From: SHVO01 sp041905795
GTDB taxonomy: Bacteria; Pseudomonadota; Alphaproteobacteria; Rhodospirillales; Rhodospirillaceae
DNA length: 64,000 nucleotides
Assembly: GCA_041905795.1 (NCBI GenBank)
Contig: JAYRKL010000020.1
Location: forward strand, 1 to 64,000
Direction: 5' to 3'
The notes under the pieces were generated by a model. The model searched no databases and was not told the origin of the DNA. It saw nothing but the letters and a program-made list of their open reading frames with translations. Both the position numbers and the translations under genes were made by a program. How positions within the stretch are numbered: position 1 is the stretch's first letter; every line of letters starts with the position of its first letter. This document shows positions 54,961 through 63,252 of the stretch, piece by piece.

Positions 54961-55830
54961 TCATGCCGGCTCGCGGGCGGCGATCATCTCAGCCTGCGCC
55001 AGCAGGCGTTCGGCTTCCTTGACGTGCAAGGCTTCGACCAGCCGTCCGTCCAGCAAGGTCACGCCCTTTCCCTGCGCCGCCGCTTCCGCGTGCGCAGCGA
55101 CGATTCTTGCGGCGCGCGCGAGATCGTCGGCGCCGGGGCTGTACGCAGCGTTGGCCCCGGCGATCTGGTTCGGATGGATCAGGGTCTTGCCGTCGAAGCC
55201 GAGGTCACGCCCCTGGCGGCAGGCGGCTTCGAAACCGCTGATATCGGCGATATCGAGATGCACACCGTCCAGCACCGCGAGGCCGTGGGCCCGCGCCGCC
55301 AGCACGCACATCTGCAAAGCCGCAAGCATCGGCCAACGGTCGCCGGGGTGCGCGCACCGCAAATCCTTGGCAAGATCGGCGGTACCGGCGATCAGTCCGG
55401 CGAGGCGCCCGCCCGCGCCCGCGATCTCGCGGACATCGAGCACACCACGCGGGGTTTCGATCATCGCCCACAGCGCCAGCGCCTGGGGCGCAGCCGCCAG
55501 CAGCCGTTCCGCCCGCTGCACGTCCGCGGCCGCGCTCACCTTGGGCAGCACCACGCCATGAGCGCCTGACGCCGCGATCGCCGCCAGGTCGTCGGCGCAC
55601 CAGGCGGTCTCGAGCCCGTTGGCACGGATCAGGATCTCGCGCGCGCCGTAACCGCCCTTGACCGCGGCCACGGCGGCGTCCCGGGCCGCGCGTTTGGCTT
55701 CCGGCGCGACCGCGTCCTCGAGGTCGAAGATCACCACATCCGCCGCCAGGGTCTTGGCCTTCTCCAACGCGCGCGGGTTGGAGGCCGGCATATAGAGCAC
55801 GCTGCGACGGGGTCTTTCGGAGACAGTCAT
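54961..55830 (-). CDS. HpcH/HpaI aldolase / citrate lyase beta-like CoA-ester lyase
   Basis: A 289-residue TIM-barrel lyase of the CitE/malyl-CoA lyase family, starting at the ATG at 55830 with AGGA upstream. Typical motifs are RSVLYMPASNPRALEKA, DVVIFDLEDAVAPEAK with the metal-binding Glu/Asp, LWAMIETPRGVLDVREI and GFDGKTLIHPNQI. Members cleave L-malyl-CoA, beta-methylmalyl-CoA or citramalyl-CoA; the exact substrate cannot be read here. It lies upstream of sdhCDAB on the same strand but outside its promoter. Confidence 0.92.
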   Translation of the reverse strand: MTVSERPRRSVLYMPASNPRALEKAKTLAADVVIFDLEDAVAPEAKRAARDAAVAAVKGGYGAREILIRANGLETAWCADDLAAIAASGAHGVVLPKVSAAADVQRAERLLAAAPQALALWAMIETPRGVLDVREIAGAGGRLAGLIAGTADLAKDLRCAHPGDRWPMLAALQMCVLAARAHGLAVLDGVHLDIADISGFEAACRQGRDLGFDGKTLIHPNQIAGANAAYSPGADDLARAARIVAAHAEAAAQGKGVTLLDGRLVEALHVKEAERLLAQAEMIAAREPA

Positions 55831-55962
55831 CCCCAATCCTACTTCATCCCAATCCTGTTTCATCAGGCCCGCATCCTCCGCCACGGCTTGCTCGCACGGG
55901 AGAAACCGGTGTAGGGCTGACCCGATGATAGAAGACTTTGTAACCGGCCGCGTCAACGCCGC

Positions 55963-56604
55963 ATGAATTTCGATATCCTTCAGGTGGCGTTCATCCGCGG
56001 CCTGGTCGCGGGCTTCGCGCTGGCGGCGCCCATGGGCCCGGTGGCGATGCTGTGCGTACGCCGCACCTTGGCCAAAGGCCGCGTGCAGGCGCTGATCGCC
56101 GGCGCCGGCGCCGCCGTCGCCGACATGATCTTCGGCGCGGTGGCGGGCCTCGGCGTCACGGTGGTGAACACCTTCGTCACCGACTACCAGACCATCATCG
56201 GCGCCATCGGCGGCGCCATCGTGCTGGTCATGGGCGTGCTCACCTACCGCTCGCCCATCGTCATGGCCGACGGCGAAGTGAACGTGCAGAGCCTGCGCCG
56301 TGACACGGTTGCGGCCTTCACCATGGCCATCACCAACCCCGCCACCATGGGCGCGGCCGCCGGGCTGTTCGCGGCCTTCGGCGTCATTGACGCCAAGCTC
56401 GATCCGTCCCGCGCATTCTGGCTGGTGGCGGGTGTGTTCGCGGGTTCGATGCTGTGGTGGGCCGTCCTGGCGGGCGCGGTGGGAGTCTTCCGCGAAGGCT
56501 TTCTGCGCAGTGGCCTGACGCGGCTCAATCAGGTGTTCGGCGCGATCATCGCGTTGTCGGGCATTGCCGTGCTGACCGCCGTCGCGATCAAGGTGCTCTC
56601 ATAA
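55963..56604 (+). CDS. LysE-family translocator
   Basis: A 213-residue inner-membrane exporter of the LysE/RhtB amino-acid efflux type with about six membrane segments. The N-terminal FIRGLVAGFALAAPMGPVAM contains the family's conserved PxGP motif, and AFTMAITNPATMGAAAGLFA is typical of the second half. The substrate is unknown, probably an amino acid or derivative. It diverges from the CitE-like gene and converges on asd, with a strong bidirectional terminator between. Confidence 0.92.
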   Translation: MNFDILQVAFIRGLVAGFALAAPMGPVAMLCVRRTLAKGRVQALIAGAGAAVADMIFGAVAGLGVTVVNTFVTDYQTIIGAIGGAIVLVMGVLTYRSPIVMADGEVNVQSLRRDTVAAFTMAITNPATMGAAAGLFAAFGVIDAKLDPSRAFWLVAGVFAGSMLWWAVLAGAVGVFREGFLRSGLTRLNQVFGAIIALSGIAVLTAVAIKVLS

Positions 56605-56608
56605 AAGC

Positions 56609-56640
56609 AAATGGCCGGAACGTCGCCGTTCCGGCCATTT
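56609..56640. terminator. Bidirectional terminator between lysE-like gene and asd
   Basis: A perfect 14-bp stem, AAATGGCCGGAACG and CGTTCCGGCCATTT, with a TCGC loop lies 4 bp after the LysE-like stop codon and 22 bp before the asd stop. A/T ends on both sides support termination from either direction. Confidence 0.85.
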
Positions 56641-56662
56641 CGACGGCTCCTGCGGCATCCGC

Positions 56663-57709
56663 TCAGGCCGTCAGGTATTCCTTCACCAGCACTTCGGCGA
56701 TCTGCACGGCGTTGAGCGCAGCACCCTTGCGCAGATTGTCGGACACGCACCAGAACGACAGGCCGTTGTCGACGCTGAAATCCTTGCGGATGCGCGAGAC
56801 GAACACCGCGTCTTCGCCGGCGCATTCGGCCGGGGTGGCGTAACCCTCGTTGGCGCGGTGATCGACCACGGACACACCCGGCGCATGGCGCAGGATCTCG
56901 CGCGCCGCGGTGTCGGTGATGGCCTTCTCGGTTTCGATGTTCACATACTCGGCGTGGCCGATGAAGGTCGGCACACGGGCGCAATTGGCGTGCACCTTGA
57001 TCTCCGGATCGAGGATCTTCCGGGTCTCGGCGGTCATCTTCCACTCTTCCTTGGTGGCGCCGTCGTCCATGAACACGTCGATATGCGGGATGACGTTGAA
57101 GGCGATCTGCTTGGTGAAGATCGACTTGGTTTCCGAGGGCGCCTGGTTGGCGTAGATGCCCTTGGTCTGGTTGAACAGCTCATCCATGGCGGCCTTGCCG
57201 CCGCCGGAGGTGGACTGATAGGTCGAGACCACAACGCGCTTGATCTTGAAGGCGTCGTGCAGCGGCTTCAGCGCCGTCACCATCTGGATGGTGGAGCAGT
57301 TGGGATTGGCGATGATGCCCTTCTTCTTGTAGCGGGCGATGGCTTCCGGGTTCACCTCCGGCACCACCAGCGGCACATCCGGATCCATGCGGAAGTAGGA
57401 GGTGTTGTCGATGACGACACACCCGGCCGCAGCCGCGCGCGGGCTGTGCACGGCGGAGACCTTGGCGCCCGGCGACGACAGCGCGATATCGACGCCCTTG
57501 AAATCGAAGGTCTCGAGGTTCTGCACCTTGAGCACTTCGTCTTCCCCGAAGGAGACTTCCTGGCCGATGGAGCGCGCGGAGGCGAGCGCGATCACCTTCT
57601 CCACCGGGAATTTGCGGTCCCACAGGGTCTGCATCATCTCGCGGCCGACATTGCCGGTGGCGCCGATGACGGCGACGGTATAGCCGCGCTGGCGGGAGGA
57701 ATCGGGCAT
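56663..57709 (-). CDS. asd: Aspartate-semialdehyde dehydrogenase
   Basis: Reduces aspartyl phosphate to aspartate semialdehyde, the branch point for lysine/DAP, threonine and methionine. The 348-residue protein starts at the ATG at 57709, giving the normal N-terminus (VAVIGATGNVGREMM). The catalytic nucleophile is C138 in NPNCSTIQM, and VVSTYQSTSGGGKAAMDEL and the RVPTFIGHAEYVN segment with the substrate His are conserved. Together with dapD, dapE and dapF it covers part of the DAP pathway in this window. Confidence 0.97.
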   Translation of the reverse strand: MPDSSRQRGYTVAVIGATGNVGREMMQTLWDRKFPVEKVIALASARSIGQEVSFGEDEVLKVQNLETFDFKGVDIALSSPGAKVSAVHSPRAAAAGCVVIDNTSYFRMDPDVPLVVPEVNPEAIARYKKKGIIANPNCSTIQMVTALKPLHDAFKIKRVVVSTYQSTSGGGKAAMDELFNQTKGIYANQAPSETKSIFTKQIAFNVIPHIDVFMDDGATKEEWKMTAETRKILDPEIKVHANCARVPTFIGHAEYVNIETEKAITDTAAREILRHAPGVSVVDHRANEGYATPAECAGEDAVFVSRIRKDFSVDNGLSFWCVSDNLRKGAALNAVQIAEVLVKEYLTA

Positions 57710-57811
57710 CGTGTTGTCTCTCTTATAAGAACAGTGGCTGGCCGGGCTCAAAAAGGTGCGGCAAACTACGCTCCCGCCCCTTTGAAATCAAGATTTCCAG
57801 GGTCTTCGCAT

Positions 57812-58135
57812 ATGGCCGGCAAGATCACCCGTTACAGCGATTTCTGGCCGTTTTACCTGCGGGAGCACGGGCGGCCCCTCACCCGCGCCATCCACTACGT
57901 CGGCACCGGCCTCGCCATCCTGTGTGTGCTTGTCGGCCTGTTGGGCGCCGCATGGGCCTTCGCCGCGGCACCGGTAGCCGGCTACGCCTTCGCCTGGATC
58001 GCTCATCTTGCGGTGGAGCATAACCGGCCGGCGACCTTCACCTATCCGCTGTGGTCGCTGATCAGCGATTTCCGCATGTTCGGCCTGTTCGTCACCGGCC
58101 GCCTGGGACCGCATCTCGCACATGCGGGACTCTAA
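57812..58135 (+). CDS. DUF962 / Mpo1-like membrane protein
   Basis: A 107-residue protein with two membrane segments. It carries the family pattern FWPFYLREHGRPLTRAIHYV and, after the hydrophobic hairpin, AHLAVEHNRPATFTYPLWS; its paired His residues resemble the metal-binding sites of Mpo1, a yeast dioxygenase in fatty-acid alpha-oxidation. Function in bacteria is not established. It diverges from asd, and the downstream palindromic repeat separates it from the convergent rplS operon. Confidence 0.87.
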   Translation: MAGKITRYSDFWPFYLREHGRPLTRAIHYVGTGLAILCVLVGLLGAAWAFAAAPVAGYAFAWIAHLAVEHNRPATFTYPLWSLISDFRMFGLFVTGRLGPHLAHAGL

Positions 58136-58140
58136 ATTTG

Positions 58141-58188
58141 GCGCGTGTCCTGACGGAAAACCGGCAGCCACTTTTCCTGGACACGCGC
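58141..58188. repeat. Double-stem intergenic palindrome, type A (copy A5)
   Basis: Outer arms GCGCGTGTCC (58141-58150) and GGACACGCGC (58179-58188) pair perfectly; inner arms GGAAAA and TTTTCC surround CCGGCAGCCAC. It lies between the DUF962 gene and the rplS terminator. Confidence 0.92.
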
Positions 58189-58197
58189 TAAAAATAA

Positions 58198-58231
58198 TTT
58201 CGCCCGCGCAGGCGTCCCCACGCGGGCGAAA
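58198..58231 (-). terminator. Rho-independent terminator of the ffh-rplS operon
   Basis: An 11-bp perfect stem (TTTCGCCCGCG / CGCGGGCGAAA) is followed on the minus strand by TTATTTTT. It lies 36 bp after the rplS stop codon. Confidence 0.9.
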
Positions 58232-58267
58232 CGAATGGTCCAGGCGAACCTGGCTTATTCTTTGAAC

Positions 58268-58654
58268 TTATTCTTTCGAGGCGGCTTCGCCGGTGCTCAT
58301 GCCTTCCTCGGCGATGCGCGCGGCGCGGCCGCGGCGGTCACGGAGGTAGTAGAGCTTGGCGCGGCGCACGCGGCCGCGGCGGATCACTTCGACCTTGTCG
58401 ATGATCGGGCCGTAGACCGGGAACACGCGTTCCACGCCTTCGCCGAAGGAAATCTTGCGCACGGTGAAGGAGGAGTTCAGGCCGGCGTTCTTGCGCGCGA
58501 TGCAGATGCCTTCATAAGCCTGCGTGCGTTCGCGCTGGCCTTCCTTCACCTTCACGTGGACGCGCAGGGTGTCGCCCGGAGAGAATTCCGGCACCTGCGT
58601 CTTGGACTTCATCTCGTCGAGAAGATCCTTCTCGAGCTTTTCCAGAGTGTTCAT
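58268..58654 (-). CDS. rplS: 50S ribosomal protein L19
   Basis: Ribosomal protein at the 30S-50S interface. The 128-residue protein contains the family core FSPGDTLRVHVKVKEG, RTQAYEGICIARKNAG and VERVFPVYGPIIDKVEVIRR with RRAKLYYLRDRRGRAARI. The last 15 residues (AEEGMSTGEAASKE) form a short acidic tail. It is the last gene of ffh-rpsP-rimM-trmD-rplS, 54 bp after trmD, followed by a strong terminator. Confidence 0.98.
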   Translation of the reverse strand: MNTLEKLEKDLLDEMKSKTQVPEFSPGDTLRVHVKVKEGQRERTQAYEGICIARKNAGLNSSFTVRKISFGEGVERVFPVYGPIIDKVEVIRRGRVRRAKLYYLRDRRGRAARIAEEGMSTGEAASKE

Positions 58655-58708
58655 GTCAGTTGTCCCTTACGAATTTTTGCTCTTGGTTTGTAACGGTAAC
58701 TTTTGGTC

Positions 58709-59431
58709 TTACGTACTTTCCTTCCGCCGCACATACCGTTCCCACAAGTCGGGACGGCGCGCTTTGGTCGCTTCCTCCGCCTGGGCCAGGCGCCATGCTT
58801 TCACTTTGGCATGGTGTCCGGACTTCAGCACGTCGGGCACCTCGGCCCCATTCCACGGATCGGGCCGTGTGTAATGGGGGTATTCGAGCAACCCGGTCTC
58901 AAAACTCTCGTCCTCCAGCGACTCGGTCTTGCCGACGACCCCCGGAAGCAATCTTACGACCGCATCCAGCATCGCCAGCGCCGCGCACTCGCCGCCGGAG
59001 AGGATGAAGTCGCCGAGGCTGACTTCCTCCACCGCGTGGGCTTCCAGCAAGCGCTGGTCCACCCCTTCGTAGCGCCCGCAGACGACGGTGACACCCGGAC
59101 CTGCCGCCAGTTCCCGCACCCGCGCCTGGTCGAGCAGGCGACCGCGCGGGGTGAGATATATAAGCGGCGAGCCGTCGGGCCGGGAGGCACGGATGGCGGC
59201 ATCCAGAACATCGGGCCGCATCACCATGCCGGCGCCGCCCCCGAAGGGGCTGTCGTCAACGGTGCGGTGTTTATCGCGTGCGAACCCGCGAATGTCCACC
59301 GATTCCAGCCGCCAAATACCGTCTTCCAGGGCCTTTCCGGCCAGCGAAACCCCCAAGGGCCCGGGAAACATTTCCGGAAAAAGGGTTAACACCACCGCCC
59401 GAAAAGTCTGAGGGAGGGCCTCAGGCCTCAT
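58709..59431 (-). CDS. trmD: tRNA (guanine-N1)-methyltransferase TrmD
   Basis: SPOUT methyltransferase making m1G37 in tRNA, preventing +1 frameshifts. The 240-residue protein has the knotted AdoMet site (YLTPRGRLLDQARVRELA, VVCGRYEGVDQRLLE, SLGDFILSGGECAALAMLD) and the C-terminal LLEYPHYTRPDPWNG and VLKSGHHAKVKAWR. It overlaps the end of rimM by 11 bp. Confidence 0.98.
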   Translation of the reverse strand: MRPEALPQTFRAVVLTLFPEMFPGPLGVSLAGKALEDGIWRLESVDIRGFARDKHRTVDDSPFGGGAGMVMRPDVLDAAIRASRPDGSPLIYLTPRGRLLDQARVRELAAGPGVTVVCGRYEGVDQRLLEAHAVEEVSLGDFILSGGECAALAMLDAVVRLLPGVVGKTESLEDESFETGLLEYPHYTRPDPWNGAEVPDVLKSGHHAKVKAWRLAQAEEATKARRPDLWERYVRRKEST

Positions 59432-59957
59432 GGCCGCTTTCGCCTTCCGTTTTCTCGTCCTCGAACAGGGGGGGCTGCGGGGTGATCACCACCCTGCCGC
59501 CCGGCACGTCCACCTCGACAATCACGTCCGCCGAGAACGGCAAAAAGCCGGTATCGCTTCCCCCGTCCCTGGTCACTTCCATCACGTCGCCGGCGCCGAA
59601 GTTGTAGAAGGCCGAAACCTTCCCCACCTTTTCGCCCTCGGTGGTCTCCACCGCCAGGCCGATGAGATCGGCGTGGTAGTAGGTGTCGCCCCCGGTCTCG
59701 GGCAGCACCGCGCGGTCGACGAACAGCTCGAGCCCCTTGAGCGCTTCCGCGCCGTCGCGGTCGGCAACGCCCGCGACCGTCGCGATCACCACGTCCTCCA
59801 GCACAGTGACGATGGACACGGTAAGTGTCCTGCCGTCACTGGCTTTCAGGGGACCGTAAGCGGCGACGTCCTCGGGCGCCTCGGTGAAGCTCTTGATGCG
59901 AACTTCACCTTTGAGCCCTTTGACGCCGACGATCACGCCAAGGCAGACGCGGCTCAC
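59421..59957 (-). CDS. rimM: 16S rRNA processing protein RimM
   Basis: 30S maturation factor that binds S19 and acts on the 16S 3' domain. The 178-residue protein has the N-terminal RimM domain (CLGVIVGVKGLKGEVRIKSF) and the C-terminal PRC barrel (YYHADLIGLAVETTEGEKVG and VIVEVDVPGGRVVI). It lies 6 bp after rpsP and overlaps trmD, in the canonical order rpsP-rimM-trmD-rplS. Confidence 0.97.
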   Translation of the reverse strand: MSRVCLGVIVGVKGLKGEVRIKSFTEAPEDVAAYGPLKASDGRTLTVSIVTVLEDVVIATVAGVADRDGAEALKGLELFVDRAVLPETGGDTYYHADLIGLAVETTEGEKVGKVSAFYNFGAGDVMEVTRDGGSDTGFLPFSADVIVEVDVPGGRVVITPQPPLFEDEKTEGESGHEA

Positions 59958-59963
59958 GGTGTG

Positions 59964-60341
59964 TTAGCCGGCCTTTTCGGCGGCGGCGGCTTCGGCGGCG
60001 GCCTTGGCGGCTTCTTCCTGGGCCTTCATGCGCTCGACGGTCTTCGGGCGCGGCTTGTCCTTCTTGGTCTGCTTGTTGACGGTCGGCTCCTTGGCGAGGC
60101 CGAGCTTGGAGAGCAGACGCTGTACACGGTCGGTGGGTTGAGCGCCGACGCCGACCCAATGCTTGATCCGGTCTTCCTTCACCACCAGGTGTTCCTTGTG
60201 GTCCTTGGCGACGCGGGGATTGTAGGTGCCGAGCTTCTCGATGAAGCGGCCGTCGCGCGGCGAGCGGGCATCCGCCACTACCAGCTTGTAGTAAGCCTGC
60301 TTCTTCGCGCCGGTGCGCGACAGTCTGATCTTCAACGACAT
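59964..60341 (-). CDS. rpsP: 30S ribosomal protein S16
   Basis: Ribosomal protein of the 30S body. Residues 1-85 form the conserved domain (MSLKIRLSRTGAKKQAYYKL, VVADARSPRDGRFIEKLGTY, HWVGVGAQPTDRVQRLLSKL). The 40-residue C-terminal extension is rich in Lys and Ala, as common in alphaproteobacterial S16. It lies 41 bp after ffh. Confidence 0.98.
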   Translation of the reverse strand: MSLKIRLSRTGAKKQAYYKLVVADARSPRDGRFIEKLGTYNPRVAKDHKEHLVVKEDRIKHWVGVGAQPTDRVQRLLSKLGLAKEPTVNKQTKKDKPRPKTVERMKAQEEAAKAAAEAAAAEKAG

Positions 60342-60382
60342 GGTCTCTCCTTACTGAGTGAACTTAAAAAGGGTTGATGTGC

Positions 60383-61819
60383 TTAGCGTTTGAACGGAAA
60401 TCCGCCGGGTGGGCGGGGGAGATTCGGGGGTAATCCAGCGCCACCGCCCATACCGGGCAGCCCGCCGCCGAACATGCTGGCGAGGGCGCCCATGCCGCCC
60501 ATTTTTTTCATGCGCTTCATCACCGTCTCCATCTGCTGATGCTGCTTCAGGAGCTTGTTCACTTCGGCGACGGTGGTGCCGGCGCCGGTGGCGATGCGTT
60601 GTTTCCGCGACGCCTTGATGATGTCCGGCACGCGGCGCTCTTTCGGCGTCATCGACTGGATGATGGCTTCCAGGCGCTTGAACTGCTTGGGGTCGATGTC
60701 GCCCTTCATCTGCTTCATGGCCTGGCCGACCCCGGGAATCAGGCCCAAAAGGCCCTTCATGTCGCCCATGCGCTGGATCTGCTGCAATTGGGTGAGCATG
60801 TCGTTGAGGTCGAACTTGCCCTCGGCCATGCGCGCGGCGAGTTTCTCGGCCTTTTCCTGGTCGACGTTGGCCACGGCCTTTTCGACCAGGCTGACCACGT
60901 CGCCCATGCCGAGGATGCGCCCGGCGATACGGCTGGGATCGAAGACATCGAGCGCGTCGACCTTTTCGCCGACGCCGATGAGCTTGATGGGACGGCCGGT
61001 GATGGCGCGCATGGACAGCGCGGCGCCGCCGCGGGCGTCGCCGTCGACGCGGGTCAGCACGATGCCGGTGATGCCGACCTTCTCGTTGAACGACTGCGCG
61101 GTGATGACCGCGTCCTGGCCGATCATGGCGTCGGTGACCAGGAGGGTTTCGTGCGGCTTGATCAGATCGCGGACCGCGGTGACTTCGGCCATCATGGCGT
61201 CGTCGATGGTCAGACGGCCGGCGGTGTCGAACACCACCACATCGAACACGCCGGTGCGCGCCTCGGCCAGACCGCGCCTGGCGATATCCAGCGGCTGCTG
61301 TCCGGCGACGATCGGCAGGGTGACGACATTGACCTGCTTGCCGAGGATGGCGAGCTGGTCCTGCGCGGCCGGGCGATAGGTGTCGAGCGACACCATCAGC
61401 ACGCGCTTCTTGTCCTTGCTCTGCAGGCGGTGCGCGATCTTGGCGGTGGTGGTGGTTTTGCCCGAGCCCTGAAGGCCGACCATCAGCACCGCGACCGGTG
61501 CGGGGGCATTCAAACTGATACCTGCGGTGTCGAAACTCGGCGCCGCGCCGGCGACGCCGCCGAGCATTTCCACCAGCGCGTCGTGCACGATCTTGACGAC
61601 CATCTGGCCGGGGCTGACCGACTTCACGACCGCTTCGCCGACGGCCTGTTCGCTGACCTTGGCGATGAAGTCCTTCACCACCGGCAGCGCCACGTCGGCT
61701 TCGAGCAGCGCCACGCGCACTTCGCGCATGGCCGCGCTCACGTCCGCCTCGGTCAGCGCGCCGCGGCGGGTCAGCTTATTGAGGACGCTGCCAAGCTTGT
61801 CGGTTAAGGCGTCAAACAT
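60383..61819 (-). CDS. ffh: Signal recognition particle protein Ffh
   Basis: SRP54 GTPase that binds signal sequences and the SRP RNA encoded at 14359-14454. The ATG at 61819 gives 478 residues (MFDALTDKLGSVLNKL). The G domain has GLQGSGKTTTTAK, DTAGRL and RVDGDARGG; the methionine-rich M domain (MGDMKGLLGLIPGVGQAMKQ and MKRMKKMGGMGALASM) follows, ending in a Gly/Pro tail. It heads the ribosomal operon and has a well-formed promoter upstream. Confidence 0.98.
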   Translation of the reverse strand: MFDALTDKLGSVLNKLTRRGALTEADVSAAMREVRVALLEADVALPVVKDFIAKVSEQAVGEAVVKSVSPGQMVVKIVHDALVEMLGGVAGAAPSFDTAGISLNAPAPVAVLMVGLQGSGKTTTTAKIAHRLQSKDKKRVLMVSLDTYRPAAQDQLAILGKQVNVVTLPIVAGQQPLDIARRGLAEARTGVFDVVVFDTAGRLTIDDAMMAEVTAVRDLIKPHETLLVTDAMIGQDAVITAQSFNEKVGITGIVLTRVDGDARGGAALSMRAITGRPIKLIGVGEKVDALDVFDPSRIAGRILGMGDVVSLVEKAVANVDQEKAEKLAARMAEGKFDLNDMLTQLQQIQRMGDMKGLLGLIPGVGQAMKQMKGDIDPKQFKRLEAIIQSMTPKERRVPDIIKASRKQRIATGAGTTVAEVNKLLKQHQQMETVMKRMKKMGGMGALASMFGGGLPGMGGGAGLPPNLPRPPGGFPFKR

Positions 61820-61931
61820 CAGAGTTCCAAATCGAATTGACCAAACGAAGATCACCCCCGTGCGCGATAACGCGGACGGAGGTCCCCGAAGAGGCCGCGA
61901 AAACCCGAAATGTCAGGCTTAAGCTGGCGGT

Positions 61932-61960
61932 TGTGTACGCTTGGGGGGTGGCGGAGTCAA
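61932..61960 (-). promoter_or_regulatory. Putative ffh operon promoter (TTGACT-N17-TACACA)
   Basis: On the minus strand TTGACT (61960-61955) and TACACA (61937-61932) are 17 bp apart, about 112 bp upstream of the ffh ATG. It shares its -35 with the proposed dapD and sdhC promoters. Confidence 0.6.
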
Positions 61961-62004
61961 GCCCGCATCCCGGACGGCAATTCTATAACCCATTGGAGGA
62001 AAAC

Positions 62005-62343
62005 ATGATTTCCGGCGCCCATGTGGTCATCAATTCAACCGATGCCGAAGCCGACCGGGCGTTCTTCCGCGATGTGCTGGGATTCGCCCATGTCGACGCC
62101 GGGCATGGCTGGCTGATCTTCGCCCTGCCGAAGGCCGAAGCCGCGTTCCATCCCGCCGGCGAGAACGGCGGCCACGCCCTCTATTTGATGTGCGACGACC
62201 TCAAGGCCGAGAGGGCGGCTTTGGGCAAAAAGGGCGTGGCCTGCTCCGAGGTCCAGGAGGCGCGCTGGGGGTCCATCACCAAAATCCGGCTGCCGGGCGG
62301 CGGCGATCTCCACCTCTATCAGCCCAAACACGCCAGACCTTAG
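62005..62343 (+). CDS. VOC (glyoxalase/bleomycin-resistance) superfamily protein
   Basis: A 112-residue single VOC domain starting at the ATG at 62005, which follows a strong TTGGAGGAAAAC ribosome-binding site. It shows the paired beta-alpha-beta-beta-beta halves (AHVVINSTDAEADRAFFRDV, and GHALYLMCDDLKAERAAL with ITKIRLPGGGDLHLYQ). Possible metal ligands are the His near the start and the C-terminal His/Glu, but no substrate can be assigned. It diverges from ffh and precedes dapF. Confidence 0.9.
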   Translation: MISGAHVVINSTDAEADRAFFRDVLGFAHVDAGHGWLIFALPKAEAAFHPAGENGGHALYLMCDDLKAERAALGKKGVACSEVQEARWGSITKIRLPGGGDLHLYQPKHARP

Positions 62344-62421
62344 ATAAAACAATGGGTTAGGAAGACATTTGCGAACGCCGCGCCCTGGACAGGGGCGGGC
62401 GCGCTACCTATAAACCGGCTC

Positions 62422-63252
62422 ATGAGCAGCGGTCTTCCCTTCCTCAAGATGCATGGACTCGGCAACGACGTGGTCGTGCTGGACGCCCGCAAGCACCCGT
62501 TCGCCCTGACGCCCGAACGCGCCAAGGCCATCGCCGACCGGCGCACCGGCGTCGGCTGCGACCAGATCATGATCATCGAAGCGCCCCGCAACGGCGGCGA
62601 TGCTTTCATCGCCATCCGCAATTCCGACGGCGGCGTGGTGGAAAGCTGCGGCAACGGCAGCCGCTGCGTCGCCCGGGTGCTGATGGAAGAGAGCGGCAAG
62701 GACCGCGTGATCCTGGAAACCCTGGGCGGGCCGATCATCGCGACGCGCAAGGGCGACCTCTATGCCATCGACATGGGCCCGGCGCGCGACGACTGGAAGA
62801 CCATTCCGCTCGCCAGCGAGGCCGACACCCTGCACCTGCCGGTGAGCGAAGGCCCCTTGAGCGACGGCGTCGGCGTCAACGTCGGCAATCCCCATGCGGT
62901 GTTCTTCGTAAAAGACGCCGCCGCGGTCGACCTGGAAGCCGTCGGCCCCAAGCTGGAGCATCACGCGCTGTTCCCCGCGCGCATCAACGTCGAAGCGGTG
63001 CAGGTCTTAAATCGCGGGCATATCCGCATGCGGGTATGGGAGCGCGGCGCCGGCATCACCCAGGCCTGCGGCACCGGTGCCTGCGCTTCCGCCGTCGCCG
63101 CGGTACGCCGCGGCCTCACCGACCGCGATGTCACGGTTACCCTCGACGGCGGCGATCTCCACATCTCATGGCGCGACGACGGCCATGTGATCATGACCGG
63201 ACCGGCAACGCTGGTGTTCTCTGGCACCCTGGACGCGAGCCTGGTGGCATGA
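62422..63252 (+). CDS. dapF: Diaminopimelate epimerase
   Basis: PLP-independent racemase converting LL-DAP to meso-DAP for lysine and peptidoglycan. The 276-residue protein has the two catalytic cysteines, C76 in ESCGNGSRC and C216 in QACGTGACAS, plus KMHGLGNDVVVLD and NVGNPHAVFF. The stop codon overlaps the mtaB start as ATGA, so the two are translationally coupled. Confidence 0.97.
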   Translation: MSSGLPFLKMHGLGNDVVVLDARKHPFALTPERAKAIADRRTGVGCDQIMIIEAPRNGGDAFIAIRNSDGGVVESCGNGSRCVARVLMEESGKDRVILETLGGPIIATRKGDLYAIDMGPARDDWKTIPLASEADTLHLPVSEGPLSDGVGVNVGNPHAVFFVKDAAAVDLEAVGPKLEHHALFPARINVEAVQVLNRGHIRMRVWERGAGITQACGTGACASAVAAVRRGLTDRDVTVTLDGGDLHISWRDDGHVIMTGPATLVFSGTLDASLVA